Positions 33,647 through 45,239 are shown, numbered from the stretch's first letter. The stretch is DNA of 64,000 nt from Dipylidium caninum (GCA_017562135.1 QEYB01000100.1:62001-126000), one strand, 5' to 3'. Notes: generated by a model not told the origin, from the letters alone. A program made the numbers and translations.

Positions 33647-33904
33647 GTTACCCTCACACTGGCGAATATTGTTTTCGCCGTCGTCGGAAGTGTTATTGGT
33701 TTTGGCGTTCAGGCGATGTTTTGCCACTTAATCTCTCACATTGTGGTCGACTTGGCAGTGCGGATATCCTCACAAACACTCAACCACCAACCCATCGGGG
33801 ATGTACTGTCTTTTGGCACAGGCGCGGGAACCAGCACTCCATCGCCTATCTCAGCACGCGGAAGAGTCAGCCTGCAGAGGCTGCGGCCTTACAGGCCCGA
33901 ACAG
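33647..33904 (+). CDS. Candidate 86-codon exon with membrane segment(s), left arm
   Basis: The exon lies between a CCCCAGTTCATAG acceptor and a GTGAGG donor (GAACAG before it) and is exactly 86 codons, phase 0 at both ends. Residues 3-25 are hydrophobic with small residues (NIVFAVVGSVIGFGVQAM). A second apolar patch follows (HIVVDLAVRI), then a Thr/Ser/Pro/Gly linker and a basic end (LQRLRPYRPEQ). The right-arm counterpart (57,974-58,236) keeps both splice edges but has lost the hydrophobic core (charged residues enter it) and runs into a stop after an inserted base. Family unknown; a membrane protein is likely if it is expressed. No first or next exon could be joined in phase. Confidence 0.45.
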
Positions 33905-36009
33905 GTGAGGATTGCGTGCCCCGCACCTGCCAACACTGCGTGAAAGGTTGAAAACTGGGTCACTTAATTGGCGTGCTGTTGCCAAGATCACGGAGGTGAG
34001 GTGCGGGCCGTATGATTGGAACGACGTTCTGGCAGAGTCTGAGGTGATTGGTGTATCTAGCAGCGGTTGAGACGTGGAGGTTGCCAAACTAGACTCAGGC
34101 CCAGAGAGTCCCTCTCGCCTCTCCTCACCTCGCTCAATGATAGCCCTCACCTCGTGCCGATGGCCCTATGTTTCTTCATGCATGGCATTAAACCGGGCCT
34201 GTTGGTGCCTGAATGACTGGCATATGAGCACATTAACCATGACAGTGACTTCTATGGTGAGTGCACACTGTAATTTTGGTCTGTTCATCCGAAAGATTTG
34301 GCACTTTTGAGAATATCTGGAATGGCGGCTTCTTATGCACAAGTCTGTGTGATTACTAGGCTCTGCACCGACTCTAAGACTGCCGATGCTTTGTGCATTA
34401 ATTGTTTACCCTTAGGTAAAGAGACCGTGCAGTAGTGGCCGACTTTCCCCGTCAGAGTGTTTGTCAACATGTCGCGTTGGACAGGAGGTCCGGCTTCACG
34501 ATGACTGCCTTTTGTGTCGCTAGTGGGCTTGAGCCGATGTTAATCAACGTACTGGTGGAAAGATTGCTTCTAGCCTCCATCCAGTGAGAGGACCGAGGCA
34601 GATGAGGCAGTGCGAGACACTCGCAGAACCACATAGTAGTTGGATCTCCCGTGGTCTCTTCCCCATATGAATGAAGTTATTTTTCGATTCCTCAGGTGCC
34701 AATGAGAATAGCATTCTGAATCTTGCTTTTCCATCGAAAAACAAATAGCGTAGGGAACACTTGATAGCTGTCAGAAACGGGAAAACTTGCCGTCACATCG
34801 TGGATCACAGATCGAGGCGTTTCTTTCCATTGGCTGGGCGTCGACTAACTGCCCGCCTTAGGGGAATGGTAGACTACCAAATGCATTTTAGAATAGACTG
34901 TGCACAAGGAAATCTTCCTGTCGGTTAGCTAGAACAGGTTGCCAACTCAAAGGAAGTCATGTCTCAATCTTGGCAAATCTAATGCTCTTGTAACCCACTC
35001 CTGTTTGCCCGTGGGGGAGGAGAGGATGAAAGGTGAAGAGAAGGCCAGTGGCCCCTGAATAAGCAGCCGGTGTGCTTATGAACAGCTGGGCTGTTCCCGC
35101 GCTGCTGTCATTTTGTCGGCAGACAGTGGCGGCTGTTGCAATGCCTGCATTATCCAAGTGGCCGCCTCTGTTGTTATTCCGAGTACAGAGTGAAAAGGGA
35201 CAAACGCTCGGCCCCCTAAGCCGTGATTTAGCGGTGGTGATGACCTGAAACCGCAGGTCACGGCCATGGAGTGGGTCGGTGGGCGTTTACACGAGAGTTG
35301 CGCCGAAGAGGTACGAAAATGGCTGCCCCGAACTGATGCCCGCGGCAGGCGAGCAAAGCTTGGGTCGGTTGCTAAGACGATTGGCGCTGAGGAGTGGGCG
35401 GGGAAGAGGCCGTGGGGCCAGGGGAGGTGAGGGAGGGCGGATTTGTCGGCATAACAGGTTTTTCGGCCTGTTTCATCACGTTTCCTCAGTGTTCGGGCGC
35501 GCCAACTGGCGCTCTATCGTCGCAGATACGTACTTCATTTCAGCCCTTCTATGTAATTCCCGCTTGACCTCATGTGAATTGCAGAGATGAGAACAAAAGA
35601 TGGGCTTGAGTGCATGCTCACCACCCCTGGCTATATTTCATCATAAAGTGAAATACGCGCCTGTTTGTAGCTGAGAAAGCGACTTCACCACTGGTAGAAG
35701 TGGTGTTGACTAACCTCATGTCCGGAAACACCAGACGTGTGGATTACCAAGTGAATTAATTGCGGTCTCATTTAACTTTTAACGGCCGGTCACATGACTC
35801 GCTGATCGGAGTCAGAGTCAGCGCCGCGGCTAATGTGAGTACTTCAAGCTGGACAGGAGGCCTGAGCACCCTGATCGCTCTCCAGCCGACGAATGCCCTT
35901 CCGCTTCGTGTCTGCGCCCTTAGCCTTGAGATTGGGTGCAGTATCATCACCAACTTCTGCTGCCGGGCTGCCAAATGGGTGTGTCGATGCCCGCCAGCAG
36001 AGCTGGTGG

Positions 36010-36010
<1 letters not shown>
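33905..36010. other. Arm sequence without a supportable gene
   Basis: Matched in the right arm at about 55,900-57,970, visibly diverged. A frame near 34,150-34,252 ends at a GTGAGT donor that reads TTGAGT in the right arm; the upstream acceptor does not fit the phase of the preceding exon. A 103-codon frame at 35,279-35,590 is not kept in the right arm. Confidence 0.4.
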
Positions 36011-36105
<95 letters not shown>

Positions 36106-36106
36106 C
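36011..36106. repeat. Uninterrupted (CTGC)24 tract
   Basis: Exactly 96 bases of CTGC. The partner site in the right arm near 55,900-55,912 has only about three GGCA units (GGCAGGCAGGCAGG), although flanking sequence aligns. The spacer copy near 49,520 has none. Confidence 0.97.
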
Positions 36107-36109
36107 ACA

Positions 36110-38484
36110 CCCCGTGCCGGTCCCACGGTCAGCCCTGAGGACGGGCTCCGACGGCACCGACTCACCGTGTGCTTACCGCGGCGTCTGACGTTCCTCCCGG
36201 TGTGATCACCGCCGCCTTGACGATGGCCCTCGCCGTGTCCTCCATCATCGGGTGTTGGAGAAAGCCGCTGGCATGAGGAATCATTAGTTTAGACCCGGAC
36301 TGGCCTAGTGGCCCTCATATCTCGCCGTCGATAGCAGCGCCGTGCCTGTTCGTACGGGAATCGCGACCACCTCACCTGCACTCAATCAACCAGCACTGGC
36401 GGTTCCGGCTTCACTGCTCTGAATAGATTGGGGGCAGTGAAGAAGGGCAACTCCCGTAGCATGTAGGCGGTTGGACAATGATTTGCAGAACGCATTGTGG
36501 TGCGTGCCGCCGGGGGACAACTACACCGGCATCCGCAATGAAAGACGGTGCGACGCCGGTGCTGTTGGCCCTTACGCATTGAGTACAGAAGTAGGCAAAT
36601 GCGCAGCCACGATTTCGCATCGTTGAATAGATGTGGCAATCAACTGATCATGGCGCGGCAGAGGGGCGAGGAGATGTGGAGACTGGCAATGCACACAATT
36701 TGTTTCACGACTGCTCCCTCCTGGCACCCGTGAAACTTTCCCTTCCACGTTTGGGCTTAAGAGAAATTAGGTATATAAAATGCAACTCTGGTAACATTTT
36801 AAACGCTAACTTCTCTCTCCAAATGATGCACAGTCCAGTGTAGGAGCCTTAACTACTGCCGCGCTGCGACGGGGAGGAGTAGCGTTCGCTGCCCGCTCTC
36901 CTCACGAACGCGGCCTCGCATCGCTGAGTGGTGTGGCTTTATTCGGGCCTCAGCGACTCCTTTCAGACACTATGGACATCCATTCGCCACATTTTGCCAC
37001 ATCAGCCGACGTGGCAGCAGCAAGGTTTACTTGGCACACACGCTGGTTAACCCAGCCACTGTGTAACCCCGCCACGGAGCTGGAGCGTCATGTGCCACCG
37101 ATCGCGCTGAGGTTGAGTCAACTGCGGTCAAAACGCAACAGGCGCTGCTTCTCCTAACATGGCTTTATCACGCGCTCACACAACCGTGGTGAAATTAAAA
37201 TGATTCGGATAATAACTTTTAGAAGCATTTTTCAATTAAACGCTGCTACCGTTGTGCGATGTCTTTTCATCCACTCGAGAAGACGCCTCCGCTCATTCCA
37301 TCTTCTCCACTGGCCCGTCTCCACCCTCCTGCCCCCACGTGTTAGGTAAAGGTGCGCACTTGTAAGTGAGCCAGTGTCTTTTACTTGGTAGAGGTGGAAA
37401 AGTGCAACAGTGTCTCGCTTCCTCCTACGCTCTGACTGCACTTGCTTTCGTGGAATGATGTAGATTGGAGGACTGGGTCAACTGACATTTGTAAAGTCCC
37501 CCTCAGTAGCGTCCTGGGCCGGGTCGAGCAGGACGGTTGGGGTCTAGGAAAGGACGAATATCCTCCGTCGCGGTGGGTCAAAGCAATCTCAGCCACGACG
37601 GCAGGGTCGCTGCAGCCCCCACTACCAAATAACCGGGCATTTGTCGTGGCACCATCGGCTCTGGTGCTCTGCACACCGACCACAAAGCCGAGCGACATGA
37701 CTAAGGCTTAAAGTGGGCAGTTGACGGACCCGACAGAGCATAAACAGCCGCGATGGTACCTTCATTTGCGAGGCCTGCTTGACCCAAATGGCCGACACTG
37801 TCGGCATGTAAACACCGTGGCAACCGCGGTATCAAATACACCAGTCTGGCCACCGCCCTTGCCCTTCGGCGCCCGCCCGCCGGTCCCCCGCCCCCGGTCC
37901 CCGTCCGCGCCCTCTCCCATAATCCCATGTCATGAAACAGCTGCACACACCACAGCACAGCCCGGCACGAAAGAGATCACAATTGAAATTTCGTCCATGT
38001 GATGAGTACTCACCTTTTCTTGTATGAAAGGAGAAAAGCTGCAGGTTGTCTACCACCTTTAAACAGTCACTGTAGCAAGCGTGCATATAAGAATGTCGAC
38101 ATTCATCTTTAAAATGTAAATTGTCTGTCTATACAGTCAGTTCATATATATGTAATATATAAAAAAAACTGCGATCGCGGGGATTTTTACGATCGTTTGA
38201 CAGAGGACAAATGCACTTTGATCCAGAGTAGACGTCATCGTTTTCACAGGGAAAAATTCTGCTAACAATTATGGGGATCTATCGAGTACTGCGGCTGCCA
38301 TTGCCATTGCCATTGCGAGGGCCTGACCGACTGCCTTGTTCGCGTCGACAACTTCTGACACGTCTACAAGACGCATTCAGCCCTCCGCTTTCAACCCTCG
38401 CGGCACCGTGTTTTGCAAGGCCTTCGCACGATTGGTCGACTGTAGTCACAGTGTGTCATCAACGCATCACTCCTCCACACTGCG
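36110..38484. other. Arm sequence upstream of the kinase
   Basis: Paired with 53,522-55,890. Divergence falls as the kinase is approached. Long frames on both strands (for example 37,381-37,698 minus) are shared with the right arm, but similarity here is too high to test coding, and I see no domain or splice-bounded exon. Confidence 0.35.
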
Positions 38485-38493
38485 TATAAAAAG
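38485..38493 (+). promoter_or_regulatory. TATA box of the left kinase copy
   Basis: TATAAAAAG 71 bases before the proposed ATG, leaving room for a 5-prime leader of about 40 bases. The right-arm copy has the identical element at 53,513-53,521. Confidence 0.55.
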
Positions 38494-38555
38494 CACCTCC
38501 TGCAGAGGGGAATCATTTACTAATCGCATCGAGGTTACTCTCTTGGTCCAATCCT

Positions 38556-39833
38556 ATGGCAGACGATCACTGTAGAAGGTTGAATAACCCGCTTCAGAAG
38601 ATAAGAGCAGGAGTCAGCTCCCTTCCATTACACTCACAGGTTGTGCACTCAGGCAAAGGAGGGCGGCTTCGGAAAGGTGTTCAAAGTCATCCACGATGAG
38701 ACCCTCGAAAGAGTTGTCACCAAACAAGGCGACTCCAACCGTGTTCCCTGTTGGTGTAGGGTAAGCTCGAAGACAGGCATAACTCAACGCGTCCTTTTTG
38801 TTGCACTTTTCTTCGGATATACAGTTTGCTCTCCATTCTTTGCTCTAGCTGGATGGCGAAATGTTACCGATGGAGGTGATGCTGATGAAGAAGCTGGAGC
38901 ACGTCGATGGGGTCCCGAGAATGCTGAAGGTCTGCGAAATCCATGGCAATTGGAACATTGTGATGGTGGGTGGCTCACCGGCTGTTCGCGATCTCTTCGG
39001 CCACATTTGTCAGCGTGGGTGCCTGAGTGAGCGCGAGTCTGCTTTCGTCATGTACCAATTAATTGGTATTTTGATGAAATGTCAAGACGCCGGAGTCATT
39101 CACCGAAAGCTCAAGGATGAAAATGCTCTCATCAACTCAGACAACCATGAAATCCAACTCATCGACTTTGGATCTGGTGCTTTTCTGCACGACGGTATCT
39201 ACCATGATTTCTATGGTAGGTAACCCATCTTCCCACTCAACATGTGTGATGTGAGATATGTGACGTCCTAACGCTCTTCTCTCAATAGGTGCCGGAGTCT
39301 ATTGCCTGCCGGAGTCGCTAAGAACTTCTGGGTACCATGGTAGGCCTGCAGAAATCTGGACGGTGGGGATTTTGCTGTTCGTCATGATAAGGGGACATCC
39401 CCTTCATGAGTGACAACGAAATTCTCACAGGCAGAGTACATTTTCGTCGGGACTCCGTCAGTATCGAGGCAATCGATCTTGACAAGTGAGTTTCTCCCAA
39501 TTTCTCTCTTTTTTTCTAAATTCATTCCTGCCTGATCACGCTGTTTCATCCGCATATAGCTCATGCCGTTGTCTGGACCCGAGTAGACGCCCAAGCCTGA
39601 TGCAGGTTCTCCTCCATCCGTGGATGCGGATCTTCCGTAACACCATCGCCAGGCTTGAATGTCGCCTCTTCCAGTATGCTTTGGACGAGTCAGCCAATCA
39701 TATGCCACCGCCATTGGCTACCTCCATTAGCGTTCGCTCTGGCTTTTACGATCTTGCCGATATTTGCATGGCACACAGCAGCATCTCGTTAAACAATGCC
39801 AGGTTGATAAGAAAAGTTGAAAAGTGGAAGTAG
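38556..39833 (+). pseudogene. PIM-like serine/threonine kinase, left copy (frameshifted)
   Basis: Five exons: 38,556-38,578, 38,640-38,760, 38,849-39,215, 39,289-39,485 and 39,560-39,833, with introns of 61, 88, 73 and 74 bases, all GT-AG. The order of motifs matches the PIM family: a glycine loop reduced to EGGFGKV, VVTK for the ATP lysine, PMEVMLMKKL for helix C, an ERP-like hinge region, HRKLKDENALI, IDFGSGA, then WTVGILLF and the RPSLMQVLLHPW end. Compared with the right copy, two bases are missing near 39,387-39,390 (ATGATAAGGGG for ATGATTAACGGGG). This puts the rest of exon 4 out of frame and gives a stop at 39,411. The P-E-W of the activation segment is P-E-S here. The first exon is inferred (its donor is GTTGAA). 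So this copy is probably non-functional unless spliced around the defect. Confidence 0.8.
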
Positions 39834-40018
39834 GAGACGGAGGCACGCCTAGAGCAGGAGCAACTGCCTCAATAATCCTAGTCGGAGGTCCCCTCTCACG
39901 AGATCGCAGAGAGAGAGAAAGCATGGTACAAGCCATCTTCCTCCGCTCAAGTCAGCAGAAGCAGTCAGCGCGCAATATAACCGTCATGTCCACAGCGGCT
40001 ATTTCAGGAGGCATGAGT

Positions 40019-40291
40019 CTACTTTTTTACAAATAACACTTCCAACATTGTTATCGGTAAAACTGACGACTCGACATTCCTTGGAACGCCGTTCACACAA
40101 ATCCTGCTGTTTCTGGTAGTCTTCGGGAATACGGTGCACGCCATCCGGAACTCTCTAATCTGCAGACTGGACAGGTGCCATTCCGTGTGTCGGGCCACAG
40201 TCGGACGAGTTGCTTGCGTGAAGTTAATGTGGTGACTAGACGATTTCGAAAGAGACTCTTTCGTTGAAGTAACCTGGAAGCGTGTAGTCAT
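40019..40291 (-). CDS. 90-codon ATG frame, tail to tail with the kinase (left)
   Basis: An ATG-started frame on the strand opposite the kinase, ending 186 bases from the kinase stop. The right arm has a frame of the same length and sequence at 51,713-51,985. Content is Ser/Thr/Arg-rich with no domain recognised. Because the arms are nearly identical here, conservation says little about function. Confidence 0.3.
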   Translation of the reverse strand: MTTRFQVTSTKESLSKSSSHHINFTQATRPTVARHTEWHLSSLQIREFRMACTVFPKTTRNSRICVNGVPRNVESSVLPITMLEVLFVKK

Positions 40292-41040
40292 TCCGTGCGG
40301 AATCTGAGTGTCCTCCGAGAAGGAAAATCAGACCAGGCAATACCTTTGTCACAGAACTCGACTAACTTGTCACACTAGATGAAAAGAAGCAAAAGGTGGA
40401 TTCAACCTTCCAATTTATTCCAAAGGCCTTTTGTTCTCGACCGAGGCTGAAGCCGCAAGAACACCAAAACTAGTTCTCACCTCACATCACTTCCGTTCCT
40501 CGACGACCAGTGATATGATACTGTGAAAGAAGCTGCATTCGACAAAATGGGCTGACCACCTCCCAGAAGAGTCTCCACTTCGCGGGCCAAAAGACTGAAG
40601 TTCAGGTGAAGTGGGAGAAAGGTCTGCGCGGTGAAGGCTTTGAAAGCAAGTGATTGCCAAGTAATGCGAAGTCCGTTCTGGCAGCAGTCACCCCTCGCCA
40701 GCCGACCGAAGAGACAAGAATGGCCACCTCAGAGTGTGTGTGTGTTCGTTCATGTGTATGTCTTCGTCTACGGAAATAGTAAAATTTCATGTGTTGACCA
40801 AGACCGTTAGTTATTTCCATCCGAGGCCAGACGGCTATTCTTACAGCCATTCCCGCAATCCCTCGCTGCACCAGACCAATGGAGAGCCGTTGAACCGGCG
40901 GAGGGGAGGAGAGGGTATGGTGGGATGGGGAACGAGGGAACGTGGGAAGGCTAACTTTAGCCTAAAAATTGGCTAACTGCTGGATGAGATGCTTCACTTC
41001 TGTTCAAGAGGGCTTAGCTTAATCATCTTCCTCAGAAGGC

Positions 41041-41307
41041 TCATTGTAGTGCGAAACCAGTTGTCTTTGGATGGCCCAGTGTCAGAGGGAGCAGGCGAGT
41101 CACAGGCCGAAAGGCGACACAATGGGGAATACACACACTGTCACCTAAAGTTGTGATTTCCATTGCGTAGTCGGTCGTGTAGTTTTCGATGTGCCACGGA
41201 AACTCTCCGCGGGAGGGAACACCCGTGTGAATGCCATATGCACAGGGAAATGTCCGCCTGTGTTGCGTTGAAATAAAATTCCCGGGAAGCGGCTGCGTGA
41301 TTATCAA
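41041..41307 (-). CDS. 88-codon frame, likely C-terminal exon (left)
   Basis: Reads a protein-like sequence (YGIHTGVPSRGEFPWHIENY) to a TGA, downstream of a CAACGCAACACAG acceptor-like site. The product is identical in the right arm (50,696-50,962). An ATG frame with a GTAAGT site (41,580 downward) lies upstream in the same orientation and may be its first exon, but the phases do not join directly. Confidence 0.3.
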   Translation of the reverse strand: MIITQPLPGNFISTQHRRTFPCAYGIHTGVPSRGEFPWHIENYTTDYAMEITTLGDSVCIPHCVAFRPVTRLLPLTLGHPKTTGFALQ

Positions 41308-41397
41308 CGCATTTTAATGATGGGCTCGAACCACAACAAGGCAGGAGAGGGAGGGAGGCGGCTCCTATTCCCTTTCTCGACACCAGGAGCGGTTGAC

Positions 41398-41580
41398 CTA
41401 CTCTTGAGGGAAAAACACGCAACACTCGGCGGCCTCTTGCTCATACATGTAAGTTAGAAGTGCAGCTGAAGTGCCATGGAAAGGCGTAATTTGACGATAG
41501 TGGTTTTGCTCTCTCTTCACTTGCCTTAATGTGAATGGTGAACTTACTTCAATCGGTGTGGCGAATTGATTACGAAGCAT
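41398..41580 (-). CDS. 60-codon ATG frame, possible first exon (left)
   Basis: Begins ATGCTTCGTAATCAATTCG and meets a GTAAGTTC donor after 11 codons. The frame also stays open past it to a stop at 60 codons. Identical in the right arm (50,423-50,605). Either a short unspliced gene or a first exon leading to 41,307-41,041. Confidence 0.28.
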   Translation of the reverse strand: MLRNQFATPIEVSSPFTLRQVKREQNHYRQITPFHGTSAALLTYMYEQEAAECCVFFPQE

Positions 41581-41993
41581 GAGTGTTGGTCAATTGTCAA
41601 TCTGGAAGAGTGAAGTATGTCGGCAAGATACCTTCGATTATTGAAAATTCATTGTCACGAGTCGCGCGTCAAAATGCCAGTCAATCGGTCTCTCACCGCG
41701 CGGCGCCAACAGGGTCTGGGGCGGTGGCGCAAATGTATCGTCCGCACTCCGCGCTTTACTCGGTATTAATCAAATGCCACGATGACATCCCCTGCCGCAC
41801 TTGTGAAGTGTGCTTTACATTCACGGCATCGTGCGAGGCGTTGTGCGGGGCGGGGCGGGGCTAGGTGGAGAGCGGCGACAAGGCGGTAGTTCCCACGGCG
41901 TCCCGCCACTCGGAAGAGAGAAACCACCGTCGTACTTTTGTAGCTAACACGGTTGCAACTAAGGGAGATGGAAGAAAGACTAATTACTTTTAG

Positions 41994-42346
41994 CGATTTG
42001 TACGTTCAACGACGGTTAGATGCCCGAGGAAAGATGGCAATCGCCTGCGGCACAAGTTTTCAAACGCAAAGACGACGGTGACGTCGGGGAGGCGCAGGCA
42101 GCATTGGACGACCCAGACTCTGAATCGTGCCTCCTATTCCGAGGACCGAAATCGGGACTCGAAGAGGAGGCTGGGGCGCTCGGGGCAGTACTGCACCGAG
42201 TCGCACTAACGAACTACTCGCCTCGGCCGCCGGGTTTAGAGGCCGGCAGAGGTGCTGATGACATTGGCAGGTCGACATCAGCTGAGGATATTTCGCTTTT
42301 GCGCAGACTAGACACATCATCGGCAACGGCACAGCCACCTGCTTAA
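41994..42346 (+). pseudogene. C-terminal exon of an unknown gene, left copy (frameshifted)
   Basis: Follows a TAATTACTTTTAG acceptor. The right copy is open for 117 codons. Here one T is missing from a T5 run near 42,058, so the first 20-odd codons fall in another frame and the rest (KRKDDGDVGEAQAALDDPDS, then a Ser/Ala/Asp-rich tail) is reached only from the ATG at 42,020. Apart from this, the two copies differ by one residue (GADD/DADD) over the last 92. Unknown family. Confidence 0.38.
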
Positions 42347-42435
42347 TTCGTCCTTTCTCATTTCCACATGTATGCAGTTACGCAGGCGAAACGACACGCT
42401 ATATTTTGCCGTCCACACAGTCGCACGCGTTGAGA

Positions 42436-42951
42436 CTCACGGTCAACTGTGTCATCGTAAATTCTATTTCCAAGGCGGTAAATGCCGTTGGTTCCAACCC
42501 AAAAGTTCACCCAATGCTTTATCTCTTCGCCCGCCCCTCCTCGCCCTTGCCCTCGACGTCGCCCTCGTCCCCAGCTAGAGTCCTCGCCTTGTCGTCTAAG
42601 CCTTCCTGGTGCATGCCGCCGTATTGACAGGCATAATGAGATGGCAGATGTGTGATGAAAAACTGAATTTACCGCGAATATACGTTAAAGGGGCCTCAAT
42701 TTACCTCGCGCTTTACTAGATCCAAGCAAAAGAAGCACGTCACGCTTGACGACGCGAAAGATAGTAATTCTTAGGCCCCGTTCAGAAACTTCGTACGTCG
42801 AGGTGTTTATTGGAGTTTAATGACGGTTTACTGATTATATGGGCGAAAGGGGCATTTAAACCCGCAGAATATTCCTTTCGGTCTGGTCATGCAATGCCTC
42901 TCCTGCCGAGATGGTTCCCTGCGTAGATGACTCACGCTAACTAGCCTCCTA
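42436..42951. other. Spacer, start; no supportable gene
   Basis: Single-copy sequence immediately inside the left inner boundary. A run of GCCCTCGTCC-type repeats near 42,540-42,575 is the only simple-sequence feature. Confidence 0.4.
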
Positions 42952-43667
42952 TCAATCGATATTTGAATATTGATTTTTCACAGCTGCAACCAATGGGACA
43001 GAGAAGAGTTTCAGCATTGCAGAAGGCGATGTCGACACTGATGTGGATGATGTTAGGGGCTGAGACAAAAGACACCCTGGGGCTAGATTGCGATCGACGC
43101 AAGCGACACCATGTGACTTTGAGGGAAAACCCGCCCTAGTGGCCGTCCCGTGACGTTGCCACGATATCAAAGCACCGTCGCCGGTAGATTCGCGAGTTTG
43201 GTTATCAAGCGACACCGGTGTGATATTTCCATTGAGGCCAATGTCCCTATTGCCGACGCAGTAAGTCTAAATTAATTACAAGGTAGCATTTACGAGGAAC
43301 ACATCTATAATTGTTATCAAGATTTTCGAGTTAAAAACAGAATGAAAGTTTTTAGAACTTAAGCATTGAAATGGCGGATATTCATCTCAAGTGATAAATG
43401 ATAATAATTTGGCAACACGAAAAGACTTGCAGTAAGAATTGTCCCGTCCGCGTGTTCTCGGTGTGAGTTGGCGGATTCACTAGGCGGAATTGCGATTAAT
43501 TGTAGGTTACCCCACGAATACGTTTGATGGCTTTGATCAAAACTGACGACAGCGGTACTCGTGGACGGAAATTGAACCCCTAGAGGTGGAGCAGGAAAAA
43601 AGTTGTCGGAGTGACAGTCGAGATCGTCAATGTTCACGTGCTCATCCAAGGACGTACGGAGGCTCAT
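42952..43667 (-). CDS. Candidate two-exon spacer gene with TATA box
   Basis: An ATG at 43,667 opens a 102-codon frame with an Asp/His-rich start (DEHVNIDDLDCHSDNFF). After a TTGTAATTAATTTAG acceptor, a second frame at 43,266-42,952 is open for 104 codons (RDIGLNGNITPVSLDNQTRE, a Ser/Thr-rich segment and a short apolar end) to TGA. The exact donor in exon 1 is unclear; GTGAAC after codon 10 and GTGTTG near codon 86 both fit phase 0. A TATATAA element lies about 85 bases upstream of the ATG. Unduplicated in the arms. No family recognised. Confidence 0.42.
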
Positions 43668-43750
43668 CTCTCCACCTTACTGCATGCGCGCTCGAAGCAG
43701 CACACAAAGCACCCCGGAGGTCAGTGAGCGCGCGAGACCGCGGAGGGGCC

Positions 43751-43758
43751 TTATATAG
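43751..43758 (-). promoter_or_regulatory. TATA box of the 42.9-43.7 kb gene
   Basis: CTATATAA on the minus strand within a GC-rich stretch, about 85 bases before the ATG at 43,667. Spacing is similar to that of the kinase promoters (71 bases). Confidence 0.5.
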
Positions 43759-44605
43759 TGCTGGCCCGGGAACACAGTTAAATAAATACTAATAATTAAA
43801 ACGACCGGCTAGCTTTTCAGTTATAATGATATTTTTCCTTAAATACACCTACCGCTTCAGTCACTTTTCTATGTGAAGTCGTGGAACTTCCTAAAATGGA
43901 TACCACCCCGACGGAAGCCGTTTCGCATGTTCAATCAGCCCTTTTATACACTGATGTTAATTTAAAACTAACAAATTAGAAGCTTAATTATTTCATAATT
44001 GTAGGTGAGAATGGTGAGCCCACCTCAGGCTAAAATGTCCTGACATTACGCCAGTCCTGGAGCGCTTCAAGGAGGCAGTATTAGTTGGAGGAAAATTGGG
44101 AGACGAAGGGCCTCCTAGCAAAAGCAAAGGGAAGCGCTGGAAGAGGACTAGATCTACTCCGCACTACCGACATTGGTGCAAACCGATACCGTTGCCTTTT
44201 CCTTACGGCAAGTAAGCCTTTTGAGTAATGTGCGGCATGTTTCAACTCTCCTCTGCTCCCATCGGCTTTTGTCTCTACAAATGCGCAAGACTTCCCCGGG
44301 CATCTCTTAATTGGTTGTTCATGCAACTCACGTGTAGATCTGCCTGATTAAGGTGTTCGGAGGAGGTGCCCAAGTCCCAATCACAGGTTTTCGACTTGGC
44401 CTGAGCGCCACTCGTTCTCACGGAGGCCAGTTCTCTCTCAAGTTCATTTGTGCACATAATTTGAGTTGGCTCAGAAGCGTCTCTTTCTCGGCATGTCGGG
44501 AGGGGATTTAAACAAATTTACTCACCACTCGCATCTGGCGACTCAGTAAACGCTAAGATTCGTCAAGGCGGACAAGATTTGTGCTGAAGGAAACCACGCG
44601 CATGA

Positions 44606-45034
44606 ATGACCGGACACAGTGGATACTTTCGAGCGTCGGAAGGAAGTCCTCAATTGCGGCCTGACAGAGATGGTAGGCCATTTTCCTTCCTTGCTGGGAG
44701 TTTTCTTGCTCTCAAGGCATTATTTCCTGCCTTTAATATTCTAAGGCTACTCGCCCCCTCTCGATTCCACCCATTTTCGACTGTTTGGCACAACAATGAA
44801 GTGCTGCAACACTGCCGCCGACGCCTAGACAGGTTGGGAGAAAGTGGCTGGACGCAGCGCCATAGCGAATTGTGGCCCGATCCCCCTGCCGCCCTACCGA
44901 CTCATCTCCAGGACGGGGGCAGCCACAAGCATTCGTGCTACGCTCTTCTCCCTCACATGCCTCTATTGATTCTTGTCGATTCTGCCGTTACTTTTAAATT
45001 TAAAAGGATCAGTCGGTCTTTGATTCCCCACTAA
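44606..45034 (+). CDS. 142-codon ATG frame, unknown
   Basis: A single open frame with a hydrophobic part near residues 27-50 (FSFLAGSFLALKALFPAFNI) and a His/Arg-rich middle. No recognisable domain, no repeat copy in the window. It lies upstream of the exon series at 45,240 in the same orientation, but no splice link could be phased. Confidence 0.28.
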   Translation: MTGHSGYFRASEGSPQLRPDRDGRPFSFLAGSFLALKALFPAFNILRLLAPSRFHPFSTVWHNNEVLQHCRRRLDRLGESGWTQRHSELWPDPPAALPTHLQDGGSHKHSCYALLPHMPLLILVDSAVTFKFKRISRSLIPH

Positions 45035-45239
45035 ATGATGCAGAAAGCAAAGCAGTGCCAATTGAGGGATGGGGCAAATGACTGCCCCTCTTAGGGGTGT
45101 CTCGTAGTGGCCATGTTGCTCCACTCCCTCCTTTCCTTGGGGTGTCCAGTGACCTAGTATGCTGCTGAAAGTCGTATCTTGCTCCCCAATGAGTCCATTT
45201 TTTGGGAGACTGCAAATGAAACTGTGCATCATCTGTTAG

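Larger units (their letters stand above)
26604..42435 (+). repeat. Left arm of a giant inverted repeat
   Basis: Matched in reverse by 49,565-64,000. Paired positions sum to about 92,000 in the inner part: 42,435 with 49,565, 39,833 with 52,170, 36,639 with 55,377. The sum drifts to about 90,600 outward because of indels. Near the spacer the arms are almost identical. In the outer part small indels and substitutions are frequent. The inner edge is sharp at 42,435. The outer edge cannot be seen. Confidence 0.95.

Noticed and set aside
36001..36188. Long frames rich in Leu-Pro-Ala-Cys or Gln-Ala-Gly-Arg on both strands
   Set aside because: They are direct translations of the (CTGC)24 tract; all frames through a tetranucleotide repeat stay open. 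The same applies to 31,002-31,385.
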